Shown piece after piece: positions 35,391-42,894 of a DNA stretch of 49,060 nucleotides; position 1 is the stretch's first letter, and the number at the start of each line of letters is the position of its first letter. Source of the DNA: Alphaproteobacteria bacterium (lineage in GTDB: Bacteria; Pseudomonadota; Alphaproteobacteria; Caulobacterales; Aquidulcibacteraceae); NCBI GenBank assembly GCA_027485915.1, contig JAIXQA010000069.1, forward strand, positions 1-49,060, in the 5' to 3' direction. Made by a program: the position numbers and the translations under genes. The notes under the pieces were generated by a model that saw nothing but the letters and a program-made list of their open reading frames with translations, had not been told where the DNA came from and did not search any database.

Positions 35391-36308
35391 TCATAGGAGC
35401 AAATCGCCCTGCTTTTTAGCGATGGTGTCGGCGTATAATTGGTCAAATTCAATGATGGCGTCGGAGATGGCGGTGCGTTCACCCGCGTCGCGACGGATGA
35501 AGTGGGCGGCGGGTGAGCCGTCGGCGGCTTTCACAATCGTCATGCTATATTCGGGCAATTCGTCGCGCAGGGCGATCTTGCGCATCATGCGGGCAAACTC
35601 TTTGGGTTCAGAGTCTGAGCCTGTCTTGTCCTTGAGAACTGAAAAGCGGCAGAGCCAGCCCTTCTTTTGATCGCCTGCGTGCTTGCGGGCGATCCGGTAG
35701 AGCGCGCGTTCCAGCCCACCGGTCAGGCTGAAATAGTCCGGGTGCATGGTCAGCAATTGCTTTTCCTGCGTCACCCCTTCGTAAATCCAGTTGGACAACG
35801 TGATGCGAAGTGCGCGCGGCTGTTCGGTGATGGGGTCGACTTCAATGTCCCACTCATCAATCCAGGAGAAGCGACGGTCCCTGCCCCGCTTGGCGCGGAG
35901 CGAGGTGAAAATGGTGGTCGAGGCCAAGCGGTCGAGCGCGGCGCGCAATTCCTGATAGCCCTTGCCGCCCGTATCGCGCTTAATCGCCCGTAACAGGTCA
36001 TAGGCGGTGGTGCGCAGCGTGCGCGGTAGATCATTGACGCCTTGTTGCTTCAGGCGATTGAGGGCGCTGGCCGCCCAGATCAAAATATCGGCATCCCAAA
36101 TGGTCGCCATGCCATAGGCGGGCACGGCTTCGACCTTGACCCAGACTTCGCCATCGGGGCTGCGGTAATCGATGGGCTTTAGGCGCTTGCGCTTTTGCAG
36201 CGAGAAGAAGGGCCGCTCCATCGTCTCCCGCTGATCTTTCAACGGGATATCGTGCACCATCGGGATGAAGAAGTCGAACTGAGGATCATCTTTGCGTCGC
36301 GCGGACAT
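35391..36308 (-). CDS. repA: Plasmid replication initiator RepA (RPA family)
   Basis: A 305-residue protein of the RPA (PF10134-type) initiator family found on alphaproteobacterial plasmids and secondary replicons. Family-typical segments are FFIPMVHDIPLKDQRETMERP at the start, WDADILIWAAS, RTTAYDLLRAIKRDTGGKGY (winged-helix region), ALDRLASTTIFTS, FSWIDEWDI, and FSLTGGLERALYRIARKHAG. It binds iterons and opens the origin. The gene is followed by an iteron-like site and lies in the same orientation as parA and its partner, 282 bp downstream of them. Upstream DNA contains a partial centromere-like block, suggesting cross-control of rep by the partition proteins. Confidence 0.92.
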   Translation of the reverse strand: MSARRKDDPQFDFFIPMVHDIPLKDQRETMERPFFSLQKRKRLKPIDYRSPDGEVWVKVEAVPAYGMATIWDADILIWAASALNRLKQQGVNDLPRTLRTTAYDLLRAIKRDTGGKGYQELRAALDRLASTTIFTSLRAKRGRDRRFSWIDEWDIEVDPITEQPRALRITLSNWIYEGVTQEKQLLTMHPDYFSLTGGLERALYRIARKHAGDQKKGWLCRFSVLKDKTGSDSEPKEFARMMRKIALRDELPEYSMTIVKAADGSPAAHFIRRDAGERTAISDAIIEFDQLYADTIAKKQGDLLL

Positions 36309-36590
36309 AGTTGTCTCTCTCTTTCGAACAACGCCCTGATCTCATGCGCGAGCGGGCAGAGGCTTATCCCCGGTGACGCACCAGAAGGTGCAAATTAGGC
36401 GTGTCCCGATTCTGGGCTTTGACCAAGCCAAGAGGAGCTTTTGGAGGGTCTTGGGCTGATCCTATCTGATTCTGCGGGCGTGCAAGGTCATTCAGGTCGG
36501 ATTCGGCACACAGGTGGAGTTGTCGACCTGTCTGCGTGTGGACGCGTCTTCAGGTCGCCACGTGGTCCTTACGCTAAGGAGCGTTCAGGA
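36309..36590. promoter_or_regulatory. repA upstream region with centromere-like motifs
   Basis: This 282-bp spacer holds the repA promoter. It includes TTGTCGACCTGT at 36520-36531, a 12-mer repeated exactly at 38073-38084 in the centromere-like array. It also has TGTGGACGCG after it, and two TCAGGTCG octamers (about 36492 and 36551). CAGGT and ACCTG form a small dyad around 36511-36530. The partition repressor could bind here and link copy number to segregation. A TTATCCCCG near 36364 is only a weak DnaA-box match. Confidence 0.5.
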
Positions 36591-36980
36591 CTAGCGCTCA
36601 CCCATTGGATGTTTGCCATAATGGCGCAGGACGAAATCAAGCCCCTCACCGACCAGATGCTGGACCGTGACATCGCGCTCTGCGGCCAAGATGCGCAGCG
36701 AGCGGGATAGTTCTGGGCTGAAATAGCCGGCCACCATCACCCGGCCGTCGCGTGCTTTGGCTTTCTGGGGCACGGGCATGGCAAAATTGGGTGGCGCAAA
36801 GACAGGCGCTGGGGCCATTGGCTCTGGGCTTGCCATTTGGGCCGGGGGCGCGGCGGCAAATTGAGGTTCTGCCACGGGCTGACTGTCCTGATTTGCCGGC
36901 GCCGTCATTTGGTACGGGCTTGTGTTGGGCTGTGCGGCTACAGCTGCGAGGCGCGCTGCGAGGCTTGGTGCTTTGGCCAT
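36591..36980 (-). CDS. Ribbon-helix-helix partition partner (ParB/ParG-like)
   Basis: A 129-residue protein. Residues 1-75 are low-complexity, rich in Ala, Pro and Gln (AAPPAQMASPEPMAPAPV), and probably disordered. Residues about 80-125 form a ribbon-helix-helix fold (GRVMVAGYFSPELSRSLRIL, then RDVTVQHLVGEGLDFVL). A flexible N-terminus plus RHH C-terminus is the design of ParG-type centromere-binding proteins, whose tail stimulates the ParA ATPase. The gene lies 33 bp downstream of parA with a GGGGAG site, so they are co-transcribed. It should bind the CCACATG array upstream of parA. Confidence 0.78.
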   Translation of the reverse strand: MAKAPSLAARLAAVAAQPNTSPYQMTAPANQDSQPVAEPQFAAAPPAQMASPEPMAPAPVFAPPNFAMPVPQKAKARDGRVMVAGYFSPELSRSLRILAAERDVTVQHLVGEGLDFVLRHYGKHPMGER

Positions 36981-37013
36981 GTATCTCCCCTTCCCTCTCT
37001 GTTGAATTGGTGG

Positions 37014-37661
37014 TTAGGCCGCTTGGGCGACGGTTTGGGTTTTGGTGAGGCGGCCCATCATCCATTCAAAGACGGCATCGACTTCGCTGGCAGCCTTACA
37101 GCCTGGTTCATACTCACTGGCGGTATGGCCATCGACCACGGCGTGGCGGAAGGCGGCCCGTTCTGTCAGGCAGACAGGGGCCAGCGGCATGCCAATGCCG
37201 CGTACAACGGCAGCCGCATCTTCGACCAAGCTCGCTGCCCGGGGTGGGACGGCATTGAAAATCGTATAGGCGGGCTTTTGAGCGATCCGCATCAACTCAC
37301 CGGTTGTCTTGATGGCATGAAGGTCAAAGGCGCTGACCCGGGTTGGTACCAAAACCAAGTCTGCGGCCCGCGCAGCAGAGACTGCTGCCGCATCCGCCGC
37401 TGGCGGGCTGTCGAGGATGCATAAATCCACACCCGCTTGGGCGGCTTCCTGCAACGTGGCCTCTAGTCTTGTGTAAGGCGTGGCGACGACGGCAGGATTA
37501 TCCCCGCCCCGCCAATCGCCCCATTGTGCGGCTGTCGCTTGAGGGTCGAGGTCGATCAAAGCCACCGACAGACCCTTGCGAGCGGCTGCTACGGCGAGGT
37601 GAACCGATAAAGTGGTCTTACCTGCCCCACCTTTTTGGCTGACTATGGCTACTACATGCAT
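37014..37661 (-). CDS. parA: ParA-type partition ATPase
   Basis: A 215-residue Walker ATPase of the small ParA (type Ib, ParF-like) class. It has deviant Walker A SQKGGAGKTT at residues 8-17, Walker A' VALIDLDPQATAAQWGDWR, Walker B CILDSPPA, and no N-terminal HTH. It moves plasmid DNA by ATP-dependent polymerisation or gradient formation with its RHH partner. The start is the ATG at 37661, with a strong GGAGG. The longer in-frame reading to 37757 crosses the centromere repeats and is not coding. In small-ParA systems the RHH partner, not ParA, represses the operon. Confidence 0.92.
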   Translation of the reverse strand: MHVVAIVSQKGGAGKTTLSVHLAVAAARKGLSVALIDLDPQATAAQWGDWRGGDNPAVVATPYTRLEATLQEAAQAGVDLCILDSPPAADAAAVSAARAADLVLVPTRVSAFDLHAIKTTGELMRIAQKPAYTIFNAVPPRAASLVEDAAAVVRGIGMPLAPVCLTERAAFRHAVVDGHTASEYEPGCKAASEVDAVFEWMMGRLTKTQTVAQAA

Positions 37662-37675
37662 CTTCCTACCTCCTC

Positions 37676-38235
37676 GTGTCCACATGCGGCCATGTGGTAA
37701 GTTCGGCGCGTCGTCATCCCGGTAACCCCACGTCTGGAGGCCCCTACATGTGGGCATTGGAGACAGGACGAGGTGTCGCCCTGTCGGCGGCTGGACTTGT
37801 TGAAAAGTCGCCGCCTCCCCGTGTCCACATGTTGAAACTGTAGACTTTAAACCTTAACGATTCCTTATCGGCACTCTGAGAATTCGCCTCTGAGACGAGT
37901 TGGGTGCCGGGATGAATGTCCGCCCGTCTTTTGGCCACAAGGGGCCTGCTCGTCGATTTCTGGGCTGACTAGAGGCAGGGGAGGGTGCCTAGTCCTTCAC
38001 TTGATCGTACGCGCGGGCCAAAACGCATGCCTCATGCTTTGGTCATGCATTTTTTGGCCGAAAGCAATCACATTGTCGACCTGTGGCCGTGTCCACACAT
38101 CCACGCATCGCCATGTCGGCGTGATGGTTTCTCCACATGCCCAACCTGCAAGACGTGGACATGTCGCAGGGTGGGCGGGTCGACATGTATCATATGTCGA
38201 GGCGTCCATGTGGCGACATGCTAGCCATGTGGACA
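37676..38235. repeat. Centromere-like array (parC/parS candidate)
   Basis: At least eight CCACATG/CATGTGG sites or close variants lie upstream of parA. CGTGTCCACATG occurs at 37675-37686 and again at 37819-37830, and CGTGTCCACA at 38088-38097. CCACATG-CGGC-CATGTGG (37680-37697) is a perfect dyad. Others are at 37747, 38133, 38152 (GACGTGGACATGTCGC), 38207 and 38225. A dyad CGACAT-N7-ATGTCG spans 38181-38199. Position before parA and irregular spacing fit a type Ib partition centromere bound by the RHH protein. Two sites near 37680 also overlap the parA promoter region. Confidence 0.7.
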
Positions 38236-38416
38236 AGAAGACGCAAAAACGCGGCTGAAGGCAAGGGGAGAAGCATTGGATGCGCCTAGTTGAAACCCAA
38301 TTGCACCGAATTCACACATGCCATGCCACGTCACGCGCGCGATCAAGGGCTCCATGGCCGCCCAAAGACTCTCGGGGGATCACACACGCCCGCAGGGCAG
38401 GGGAAGCGCGTTGCGG
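38236..38416. other. Junction between partition array and glycogen operon
   Basis: There is no gene or terminator-like structure here. An inverted iteron-like site lies at 38371-38387. The end of the minus-strand glycogen operon is at 38417, so its transcript would run toward the centromere-like array unless it is ended within this stretch. Confidence 0.4.
38371..38387 (-). repeat. Outlying iteron-like site, inverted
   Basis: Read on the minus strand it is GTGTGTGATCCCCCGAG, matching 14 of 17 positions of the 35371 site. It lies about 30 bp from the stop codon of the phosphorylase-kinase-like gene, at the right edge of the replication module and opposite in orientation to the left-edge copy at 32031. 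Confidence 0.45.
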
Positions 38417-41365
38417 TTAGCAGAAAGTGGGTTCAGAAGTCGATTTATACTTCTCGCAACTGGCAAAAAGCGCCAGCGCCATTGTCTGGGCATCGGCATG
38501 GCGCGCCAAGCCCCAGATGGGTCCTGCTTGGTCCCAATCAGGCTCGCCATGGCCCGCCCTACGCCAGATCCAAGCCACCGCATCATGGATGAGATCATCG
38601 AGAATGATGTCATGATCGACCCGATAGTCTGGATCCCGTTCATGACGGTTGGCGAGGACATTAAGCGCTTCTAGGCAGAAGGTTCGATAGGCGGGGTCGG
38701 GGATTGTCTCCAGACGCACCTCGATCTCCAGCGCGAAATCCTTTTCCCACGCGGTCAGGTCAGAGCGGGCGACTGCGGCATCCAGTCGATTGTTTGCGCC
38801 AAACACGATGCCCGGGCACACATGCAATAGCGACCAAAGCCGCGCGAAGAAGTCGCTGCCCACCCGGGTCAGAATACCCAGACGCTCTCGCCATTGTTGC
38901 CAATCGCTGCCAATCGCGAGGGCAGAAGGGGTCAAAGCAAAATTGGGGGCAGGGGAGACCACAGCACGTACCGACGGAGTTTCCAGCAATATGGACTTTA
39001 CCCGGTCAAACAAAACAGACGGGGGTTCTGCCACCAGATTTTCCATGCCGCCGGTTTCTTCCTGACCTAAGCGACCTACAATTTCGGTTAAGCGGATCGT
39101 GCGCATGCCACGCACAGCATTGGAGTCAGACTTGCTGAACAGTCCCAAGGCTTGCAGCACCTCTTGGGCTATTACCGCATGCAGTTTAGAATGCAGTCCA
39201 TCCTCAATCATCGTTACCAATTCGCCCTCAGAGATGGGTCGTGTGATGACTCGTCCTTCGCCAAGGCCTAAGCGGCGCAGACGCACAACAATATCTTTGG
39301 CGGAATCTTGCAGCCGTGGGTCCGTACGGTTTAACCACGCAGCACCGCGGCGGGCCGTGGCCCAGTCGCCCGCCCGTCCAGAAGCTTCATAGATGCGCTC
39401 GATCTCGGCTTGGTCACCTGAAGCAATGGCCTCATCCAGACTGCGCCCAAAGCCCTGGTCCAACGGCTCTGGTAAGCCCTGCCTAAAGTCCGAATAAGTC
39501 CCAGATGGCAAAAGAGAGCCAATCGATTTTGGCTTGGTCTGAGCGCGCAGCACTTCGTCAATAGACACAAGCTTCGTTCTGGCAAAATCGACCTGTCCAC
39601 GTTGTACTTCGTGCAAGAGGTCGATGAGGCGATCTATACCGCTGCCTTGCATAGCGGTCGCATCGACGCACAGAATAAAAACGGGATTGTCCAAGCCGCG
39701 CCAATGGCGGGCCACATAGCGAAGATCCCCCCGCAAACGACGCGCGCGCGCTGCGGCATCATAGCGGATATGGTGGTCATGGGCCTCAAGGAGTGTAGCC
39801 GAGAACAGAACATGACGGCCTTGCGCCTCATAAACATAAGCATTGGCCAACGGCCCAAGTCGCTTTTCGGGGCGACCGGTGAGCCGTAGATGCGCGTTGG
39901 TGCCAATCTGCGTCCAAACACTGACCAAATCCCCCGCCGGTCGGATCAACACGTCGGGACCCAACTCGGACATCTGGTCACAGATAAGCCCCAGGTCTTG
40001 AAGCCTAGCTGCGGTCTGCGCATCCTCTGCCACAATTGCAAAAGCAATTTCTTGTTGGTGCTTGCGGTTAAGATGATGGCGGCGACCAAGTGGGTCGATA
40101 TCGGCCGGGGAAAGTAACCCTTCTTGCAGCATTGCTCCCAGCGCCCACAAGGATTGTGCCCAAAGTAGCGGCAAATTGGCGTTGGCAACGCGATCTTGGC
40201 TGCCAGGTGCCGCAGCTTCCGCTTCAACGGCATGGGCCTCAACATAATAGAGCTCTGGCAAAAGCGGCAAGCCATCGCGGATTTGGAACAATGGCGCCAG
40301 TCGATCTGCCCAAGCCTCAGCCCCGCGTGTGTCGCCAGTCATCTCCGCATCTACAAGAAGATAAGTAAAGAAGAGTGGCCATTCTGACTCGATATTGGCG
40401 AATTTCGAGAGTTCACCGGCGTGATAATGAAGCCGATGTTCGTCTTCCACGGTCGTCTGATGCCCATCGCGCAGAAAGCGCTTGCAGCCGTATCGTCCGG
40501 CCAGCCGATCCAAGATCCGACCGCGCGTATGGGCGATCATCACTTTGTCGTCGACCGCAAAAGCAGGCCAGCCAACCACTGCCAACAAAGCGGCATCGGT
40601 TTCCTTAGATGCGGACTCACCGGGCAATAAGACTTGTAAGGTCTCGCGCGCCCGAGCAATGTCATCGGCTGGAACCCAAATGGGGCCGCGGGCCTCACAG
40701 CCAAAGTCCAATCCATCCATCGCCTCTAGCGCAGCTTTTGCGACACCGACTGAGCTCGCATTGATTTCGACAACGCCGTCATTGGATTTGCGGCCACGCT
40801 CCCAAATCCCGTAATCGGCAATGCGGTAAGCCGGCCCGATATAATGAACAAGATTCTGAACGAAATCGACTTCATCGGCGGTCTCAACCAGTTTGAGCCC
40901 GCCCGCAGTCATTTGCGCAAGGAACAAAAGAAAGAGAGACGTGGCATCAATTTGGAGATGCCCCCAATGGGCGTCACCCACCACGGGCTGGCCAGTGGCC
41001 GCATCATATTTGGCATGCAAACCATCAAGCGGGTCTTGCGTATATTTGAACCGCTCCACCTTATCGGCTTGGCCCATCATGGCCGACAAGAGGCCCCGCA
41101 TGAGGCGAATGACACTGGTTTCAAGTTGACGCGCCCGGTCAGAGCCCGGCTCCAACCGCTTATAGGCACAAGCAAGACCCCAAACGCCGAGGATTGAATA
41201 GACATTGTCGCGCACCCAAGCATGCGCATAATCTCCATGGACCGTTTTGGCGGTACTGGCAGGCAAAAGGCCTGCTTCGGCGCTCAAGCGCTTTAGAAAG
41301 ATCGCATCTATATGGTCATACCAATGAATGAGGCGCGCTTTCATGTCCGGGGCTTGGTCGTTCAT
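38417..41365 (-). CDS. Phosphorylase kinase alpha/beta-like protein (GH15-like fold)
   Basis: A 982-residue protein colinear with the alpha/beta subunits of eukaryotic phosphorylase kinase. Nearly identical blocks are WVRDNVYSILGVWGL (50-64), LMRGLL, WGHLQIDATS (134-143), YGIWERG (185-191), NASSVG (202-207), RYGCKRFLRDG (291-301), ESEWPLFFTY (326-335), LPLLPELY and IDPLGRR. The first 430 residues form an (alpha/alpha)6 glucoamylase-like barrel with the Glu of IWERG kept. The later part also aligns, including the far C-terminus (ETIPDPAYRTFCLEALNVL), but without the phosphorylated regulatory inserts. In animals these subunits regulate a kinase; bacteria have no known equivalent role, and no kinase gene is adjacent. 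It is last in an rpiR-glgB-glgX-malQ operon, so a role in glucan sensing or hydrolysis is likely. Confidence 0.88.
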   Translation of the reverse strand: MNDQAPDMKARLIHWYDHIDAIFLKRLSAEAGLLPASTAKTVHGDYAHAWVRDNVYSILGVWGLACAYKRLEPGSDRARQLETSVIRLMRGLLSAMMGQADKVERFKYTQDPLDGLHAKYDAATGQPVVGDAHWGHLQIDATSLFLLFLAQMTAGGLKLVETADEVDFVQNLVHYIGPAYRIADYGIWERGRKSNDGVVEINASSVGVAKAALEAMDGLDFGCEARGPIWVPADDIARARETLQVLLPGESASKETDAALLAVVGWPAFAVDDKVMIAHTRGRILDRLAGRYGCKRFLRDGHQTTVEDEHRLHYHAGELSKFANIESEWPLFFTYLLVDAEMTGDTRGAEAWADRLAPLFQIRDGLPLLPELYYVEAHAVEAEAAAPGSQDRVANANLPLLWAQSLWALGAMLQEGLLSPADIDPLGRRHHLNRKHQQEIAFAIVAEDAQTAARLQDLGLICDQMSELGPDVLIRPAGDLVSVWTQIGTNAHLRLTGRPEKRLGPLANAYVYEAQGRHVLFSATLLEAHDHHIRYDAAARARRLRGDLRYVARHWRGLDNPVFILCVDATAMQGSGIDRLIDLLHEVQRGQVDFARTKLVSIDEVLRAQTKPKSIGSLLPSGTYSDFRQGLPEPLDQGFGRSLDEAIASGDQAEIERIYEASGRAGDWATARRGAAWLNRTDPRLQDSAKDIVVRLRRLGLGEGRVITRPISEGELVTMIEDGLHSKLHAVIAQEVLQALGLFSKSDSNAVRGMRTIRLTEIVGRLGQEETGGMENLVAEPPSVLFDRVKSILLETPSVRAVVSPAPNFALTPSALAIGSDWQQWRERLGILTRVGSDFFARLWSLLHVCPGIVFGANNRLDAAVARSDLTAWEKDFALEIEVRLETIPDPAYRTFCLEALNVLANRHERDPDYRVDHDIILDDLIHDAVAWIWRRAGHGEPDWDQAGPIWGLARHADAQTMALALFASCEKYKSTSEPTFC

Positions 41366-41370
41366 GTCCG

Positions 41371-42894
41371 TTAGCGTCCGTATTGCTTCGCAAGGTCACG
41401 CAGCTTTTGCCGGGCCGCAGGGGTGAAGTCGCTCGCCTGAAAGCGCCAGTTCCAATTGTCTTCAATCGTACCCGGTGTATTCATCCGGCCATTGCCATCC
41501 AGGCCAAAGACATCTTGTAACGCAATAATGGCGAGATTGGAGCCAGATTGCATGGCCAATTCAATAAAGCGCCAGTGCAGGTCACTCCCGTCACCCCCAA
41601 GCAATTCTAACGCGGCGGCGGCTTCACGCGGGGCATCCTTTGCACGCTCTGCTGCTTCGCGACCGTCATTTTTAAACCAGCCAATTACCGTATTATTGTC
41701 GTGCGTGCTGGGATAGCAGACGGTTGCGGCGGGATAATGATAGGGGTGGCGGTTATCGCGCGGTGGGCCATCGCCAAATTCAAACTCTAGGATTTTAAGG
41801 CCGGGGAAGGCGAACTTGTCGCGCAAGGCGATGACGTCTTCGGTGATATGGCCAAGATCTTCCGCAATGACTTTGAGATCGGGCAGGGCAGTCGTGATTG
41901 CGGTGAACAAAGCGTCTCCGGGAACATCAACCCATTGGCCATTGATCGCCGTTGTTTCACCAGCCGGTGTCTCCCAGCACGAAGCAAAGCCACGGAAATG
42001 GTCGATCCGGACCGCATCGGCAAAGTCCAGCAAGCGGCGCATGCGGGCGACCCACCATGAAAAGCCATCTTCAGCCATTTTGTCCCATTCATAAATGGGA
42101 TTGCCCCACAGCTGACCTGTTGCGCTGAAATAGTCCGGGGGAACACCCGCCCCAACGCGGGTATTAAAGTCCTTGTCGAGTTTGAAGAGGTCCGGTCTTG
42201 CCCACACATCGGCTGAGTCATGGGCGACGAAGATCGCCATATCGCCAATAATCATGATCCCTTTCGACGCCGCATGCTGACGCAAGCGATGCCAGCGCAG
42301 ATCAAACAAAAATTGTAAGGCCTCAATTGCGGCAATATCGTCTGCCAAGGTCTCCCGGGCTTCGGCCAAAGCAATAGGGTCCCTGCGGCGCAAAGCGTCG
42401 GGCCAATGCATCCAGCCTTGGCGCTGACGCGAAACCGAAATAGCTTCAAACAAGGCATAATCATCCAGCCAAGCCGCACCATGTTTGGCCTTAAAGGCCG
42501 CAAGGCCTGCTGCAAGTGGATGATCGGCTTGGGCGGCAAGCCGACTGCCAGCTATGCGCAATACCGCGAGGCGGGCAGGGACTGTAACTTCGTAATCGAC
42601 CTTGACTTGCGGCAGAGCCTTCAAATGACCCACTTCGTCAGCGGTCAGCAAGTTCGCGTCAATCAAGCCGTCTATATCAATCAAAAGTGGATTGGCGGCA
42701 AAGGTTGTGGTGGCTGAATAAGGGCTGGCATTATTGCCGGTCGCATTGATGGGCAGGATTTGCCATAGCTTTTGGCCAGATTCCGCTAAGGCATCGATGA
42801 AGGCCATCGCCTCATCGCCAATCTCCCCAATACCATAGGGGCCGGGCAAGCTGGTGGGGTGAAGCAAAATGCCACTGATGCGATCAAAAGCCAT
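41371..42894 (-). CDS. malQ: 4-alpha-glucanotransferase (amylomaltase)
   Basis: A 507-residue GH77 enzyme that transfers alpha-1,4-glucan segments between maltodextrins, releasing glucose. Family motifs are GILLHPTSLPGPYGIGEIG at the N-terminus, SPYSATTTFAANPLLI, VRIDHFRGF (nucleophile Asp), EDLGHI (acid/base Glu) and THDNNTVIGWF. I chose the ATG at 42894 because it precedes the conserved start and has GGAAAG upstream. The GTG at 42927 lies inside glgX. The start overlaps the end of glgX by 11 bases, and the stop is five bases from the phosphorylase-kinase-like gene, so translation is coupled through the operon. Confidence 0.93.
   Translation of the reverse strand: MAFDRISGILLHPTSLPGPYGIGEIGDEAMAFIDALAESGQKLWQILPINATGNNASPYSATTTFAANPLLIDIDGLIDANLLTADEVGHLKALPQVKVDYEVTVPARLAVLRIAGSRLAAQADHPLAAGLAAFKAKHGAAWLDDYALFEAISVSRQRQGWMHWPDALRRRDPIALAEARETLADDIAAIEALQFLFDLRWHRLRQHAASKGIMIIGDMAIFVAHDSADVWARPDLFKLDKDFNTRVGAGVPPDYFSATGQLWGNPIYEWDKMAEDGFSWWVARMRRLLDFADAVRIDHFRGFASCWETPAGETTAINGQWVDVPGDALFTAITTALPDLKVIAEDLGHITEDVIALRDKFAFPGLKILEFEFGDGPPRDNRHPYHYPAATVCYPSTHDNNTVIGWFKNDGREAAERAKDAPREAAAALELLGGDGSDLHWRFIELAMQSGSNLAIIALQDVFGLDGNGRMNTPGTIEDNWNWRFQASDFTPAARQKLRDLAKQYGR

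Noticed and set aside
36364-36372. DnaA box near repA
   Set aside because: TTATCCCCG has two mismatches to TTATCCACA, and no cluster of better boxes was seen.
37662-37757. 32-residue N-terminal extension of parA
   Set aside because: It crosses the promoter and centromere sites. The ATG at 37661 has a strong GGAGG and starts exactly at the conserved ATPase fold.
37675-38235. Possible CRISPR array
   Set aside because: The repeats are 7-12 bp, occur in both orientations and are irregularly spaced, with no cas genes. A partition centromere fits much better.
38417-41365. Plain glucoamylase (GH15) annotation for the 982-residue protein
   Set aside because: The sequence blocks and C-terminal domains match phosphorylase kinase alpha/beta far better than simple glucoamylases. 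Hydrolase activity remains possible but is not the best description.
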